Assembly (NCBI GenBank): GCA_022509125.1
Contig: JAFLTU010000017.1
Coordinates: 1 to 44,796, forward strand
Length of the DNA stretch: 44,796 nucleotides
From: Muribaculaceae bacterium
Lineage (GTDB): Bacteria > Bacteroidota > Bacteroidia > Bacteroidales > Muribaculaceae
Direction: 5' to 3'
Positions 43,093 through 44,796 of the stretch are shown one piece after another. Each line of letters begins with the position of its first letter. Position 1 is the first letter of the stretch. The translations under genes were made by a program, and so were the position numbers. The notes below the pieces were generated by a model. The model was given only the letters and a program-made list of their open reading frames with translations. It made no database searches and was not told the DNA's origin.

Positions 43093-44658
43093 ATGTCTGA
43101 ATCTTCCACCATAGCTGCTATCTCAACCCCTCCAGGAGTGGGAGGGATTGCCGTAGTCAGAGTCTCGGGCCCCCGGGCAATTGAAATTGTTGGAAAAGCT
43201 TGGAGAGGCGTTAATCTTGAGGAGACCCCTTCTCATTCTGCACATTTAGGAAAGTATTTCACTATTGGCGGCCAGCTTCTCGATGAAGCAGTAGCTACAG
43301 TTTTCAGAGCTCCGACTTCATTCACCGGTGAAAACGTGGTGGAAATCTCAGTGCATGGATCTTCCTTCATTCAAAGGGAACTGCTAGCCGATCTCATTGA
43401 ACGAGGCGCACGTATTGCCAATCCGGGTGAATTCACTCAACGAGCTTTCTTAAACGGCAAGATGGACCTGGCCCAAGCGGAAGGCGTGGCTGACCTTATC
43501 GCCTCGTCGTCAAAAGCAGCCCATGATATGGCGATTAACCAAACGCGAGGAACTTTCTCCAAAGAATTCAACCTACTGAGAGACAAATTAATAGAATTCG
43601 CATCATTAATAGAACTTGAGCTCGACTTTTCTGAAGAAGAGGTGGAATTTGCCGATAGGGTGAAGCTCGTCACCCTATGCCAAGAGATACTTGGGAAAAT
43701 AGATTCTCTAATAGCCTCATATAATCGTGGGGCAGTTCTAAAAAACGGTGTGCCAGTAGTGATAGCGGGCATTCCGAATGTGGGTAAGTCCTCCCTTCTA
43801 AATAATATTTTAGGCGACGAGAAGGCAATAGTAACAGATGTGGCTGGAACTACGCGTGACACTATTGAAGACATTATTGAAATCAATGGCATCCTTTTCA
43901 GATTTATTGACACTGCAGGGCTCAGAGAATCCGAGGATAAAGTAGAACGCTTAGGAATAGAAAGAGCGCGTCAAGCATTGGAAAAGGCCTTTGCGGTTAT
44001 TTGGATTTTCGATCCCACACAACCTCTGCCTCCTCAATGGGACAATTTCCTCAAGTTCAAAGAGACAAATCCCGATAAACCCATCCTCATTTTGCAATCA
44101 AAAGCGGATATAGAAGTAAATCAGGATCTAAACCTAGAAAATATTGGCAGGGACAAAGTAAATCAGGATATAAATTCTGAAAGTATTAGCAGTAACGGAA
44201 TAAAGGAAGATATAAAATTAGGAAATATTGGCAGGGACGAAGTAAATCAGGATATAAATTCAGAATGTATTGGTAGCAACGGAATAAATCATGATATAAA
44301 TTCAGAAAGTACTGACAGAGAATATGAAATTCATAATATTTCTACGGACATAATTCAATTTTCCTCTAAGACAAAACAAGGCCTCGAGACAATAATCCAT
44401 CGTCTAACTTCGCTTGTCTCAGGTAATATTAATCCATCTAACGACATATTGGTCTCCAACGTGCGCCATCTTGAAGCATTAAAAAAAGCATCCCAATCCC
44501 TTTCCAGAGCCCTATCGGAACTCTCCTCTAATTTAAGCGGCGACCTGATAGCCCAAGACATCCGCGAAGCCATCTCCCATCTTTCCCTCATAACCGGCTC
44601 TATTTCCTCCACCACCCTCCTCCATTCAATCTTCTCCCGCTTCTGCATCGGCAAATAG
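43093..44658 (+). CDS. mnmE: tRNA uridine-5-carboxymethylaminomethyl modification GTPase with repeat insert
   Basis: 521 aa; usual MnmE is about 455-465. The N-terminal folate-binding domain (STIAAISTPPGVGGIAVVRVSG) and helical domain (GEFTQRAFLNGKMDLAQAEG) are normal. So are G1 (GIPNVGKSS, near 226), G2 (GTTRD), G3 (DTAG) and the C-terminal FCIGK with the catalytic Cys. The G4 motif reads QSKAD instead of NKxD (Ser336 for Asn). Between G4 and G5 (SSKTKQG) lies an insert of about 70 residues made of five 14-aa repeats. With MnmG it would install the cmnm5 group at the tRNA wobble uridine. Confidence 0.95.
   Translation: MSESSTIAAISTPPGVGGIAVVRVSGPRAIEIVGKAWRGVNLEETPSHSAHLGKYFTIGGQLLDEAVATVFRAPTSFTGENVVEISVHGSSFIQRELLADLIERGARIANPGEFTQRAFLNGKMDLAQAEGVADLIASSSKAAHDMAINQTRGTFSKEFNLLRDKLIEFASLIELELDFSEEEVEFADRVKLVTLCQEILGKIDSLIASYNRGAVLKNGVPVVIAGIPNVGKSSLLNNILGDEKAIVTDVAGTTRDTIEDIIEINGILFRFIDTAGLRESEDKVERLGIERARQALEKAFAVIWIFDPTQPLPPQWDNFLKFKETNPDKPILILQSKADIEVNQDLNLENIGRDKVNQDINSESISSNGIKEDIKLGNIGRDEVNQDINSECIGSNGINHDINSESTDREYEIHNISTDIIQFSSKTKQGLETIIHRLTSLVSGNINPSNDILVSNVRHLEALKKASQSLSRALSELSSNLSGDLIAQDIREAISHLSLITGSISSTTLLHSIFSRFCIGK
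44116..44325 (+). repeat. Five 42-bp tandem repeats inside mnmE
   Basis: Units at 44116-44157, 44158-44199, 44200-44241, 44242-44283 and 44284-44325, all in frame (14 codons). Each begins near VNQDIN. Units 1 and 3 end NIGRD(K/E), units 2 and 4 end (S/G)SNG, so the higher-order unit is 84 bp. The repeats are AT-rich and rich in Asn/Asp/Ser. Confidence 0.95.
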
Positions 44659-44700
44659 GTAATTACTTGAAAATCATATAATTAGCTAATAAATAACAAG

Positions 44701-44727
44701 AAACGCCTCTTTTTCGAGGTGTTTTTT
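44701..44727 (+). terminator. Intrinsic terminator after mnmE
   Basis: Stem ACGCCTC (44703-44709) pairs with GAGGTGT (44716-44722, one G-U pair), 6-nt loop, then a T-run to 44727. It lies 44 nt past the mnmE stop. Confidence 0.75.
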
Positions 44728-44796
44728 ATTGGTCATTTTTTCCGATTTTGACCCATTTTAGCCCTTTTTCGTCACTTTTTGTACCGCAGTTGTACC
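44728..44796. other. Right-edge sequence with an 11-bp-period direct repeat
   Basis: TTGTACC occurs at 44779-44785 and again at 44790-44796, separated by GCAG. A minus-strand frame is open from the right edge to a TAA at 44728-44726 (last residues WVKIGKNDQ). Either the end of another gene or a mobile-element border could begin here, but 69 bp are too few to decide. Confidence 0.25.

Noticed and set aside
44116-44325. Tandem repeats in mnmE considered as a CRISPR array
   Set aside because: The units are directly adjacent with no unique spacers, keep the reading frame, and contain no CRISPR-type repeat; no cas genes are present.
1-44796. tRNA, rRNA, insertion sequences or riboswitches
   Set aside because: Gaps between genes are short. 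None contains a tRNA-like cloverleaf, transposase frame, terminal inverted repeats with target duplication, or a leader resembling a known riboswitch.

Overview
The window reads as chromosomal DNA from a gut-type Bacteroidales bacterium; Muribaculaceae or a close relative is my best guess, but that is inference. The reasons are promoters with the Bacteroidetes -7 box TAnnTTTG, very few Shine-Dalgarno sites, TonB-receptor and FadL/OmpP1 outer-membrane proteins, DUF4199/DUF6452/DUF6048 envelope genes, a DapL lysine pathway and a Bacteroidetes-type DnaA. No rRNA, tRNA, insertion sequence or CRISPR array is visible, and almost every base outside short promoter gaps is coding.

Layout. 154-11353 (minus) is one long co-directional block. 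It holds a copper-type TonB receptor, a small secreted HMA metal-binding protein, a putative porin, a periplasmic binding-fold protein, and a complete RND tripartite efflux pump (adaptor, inner-membrane pump, outer-membrane factor). 11481-13852 (plus) is an alpha/beta hydrolase overlapping a membrane-anchored MurF-type ligase, facing a small M15 peptidase. 14483-21206 (plus) is a complete histidine-utilisation operon headed by a small ABM-fold enzyme: hutU, ftcD, hutI, cyclodeaminase, hutH. It converts histidine to glutamate and loads the formimino carbon on tetrahydrofolate. It is followed by a zinc/cadmium-type P-type ATPase and a TPR protein.

25598-29729 (minus) carries dnaA, an MCE/MlaD protein and a cell-wall amidase. 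A THUMP-like methyltransferase (plus) then meets an OmpP1/FadL porin that is co-oriented with a strange Trp/Gly/Pro-rich secreted protein. trmN6 and a Lon homologue are divergent. dapF-dapL supply diaminopimelate and lysine. A four-gene minus block (DUF4199, glycosyltransferase, DUF6452, DUF6048) looks envelope-related. A secreted DNA/RNA nuclease and mnmE close the window.

Most notable: (1) the Lon homologue ends cleanly after its AAA+ module and has no protease domain; (2) mnmE carries five in-frame 42-bp tandem repeats inside its GTPase domain, next to an altered G4 motif; (3) four unrelated genes have their start codon only 4-5 nt after a perfect TAnnTTTG box, predicting leaderless mRNAs; (4) the RND pump has Arg where AcrB has the proton-relay Lys940.
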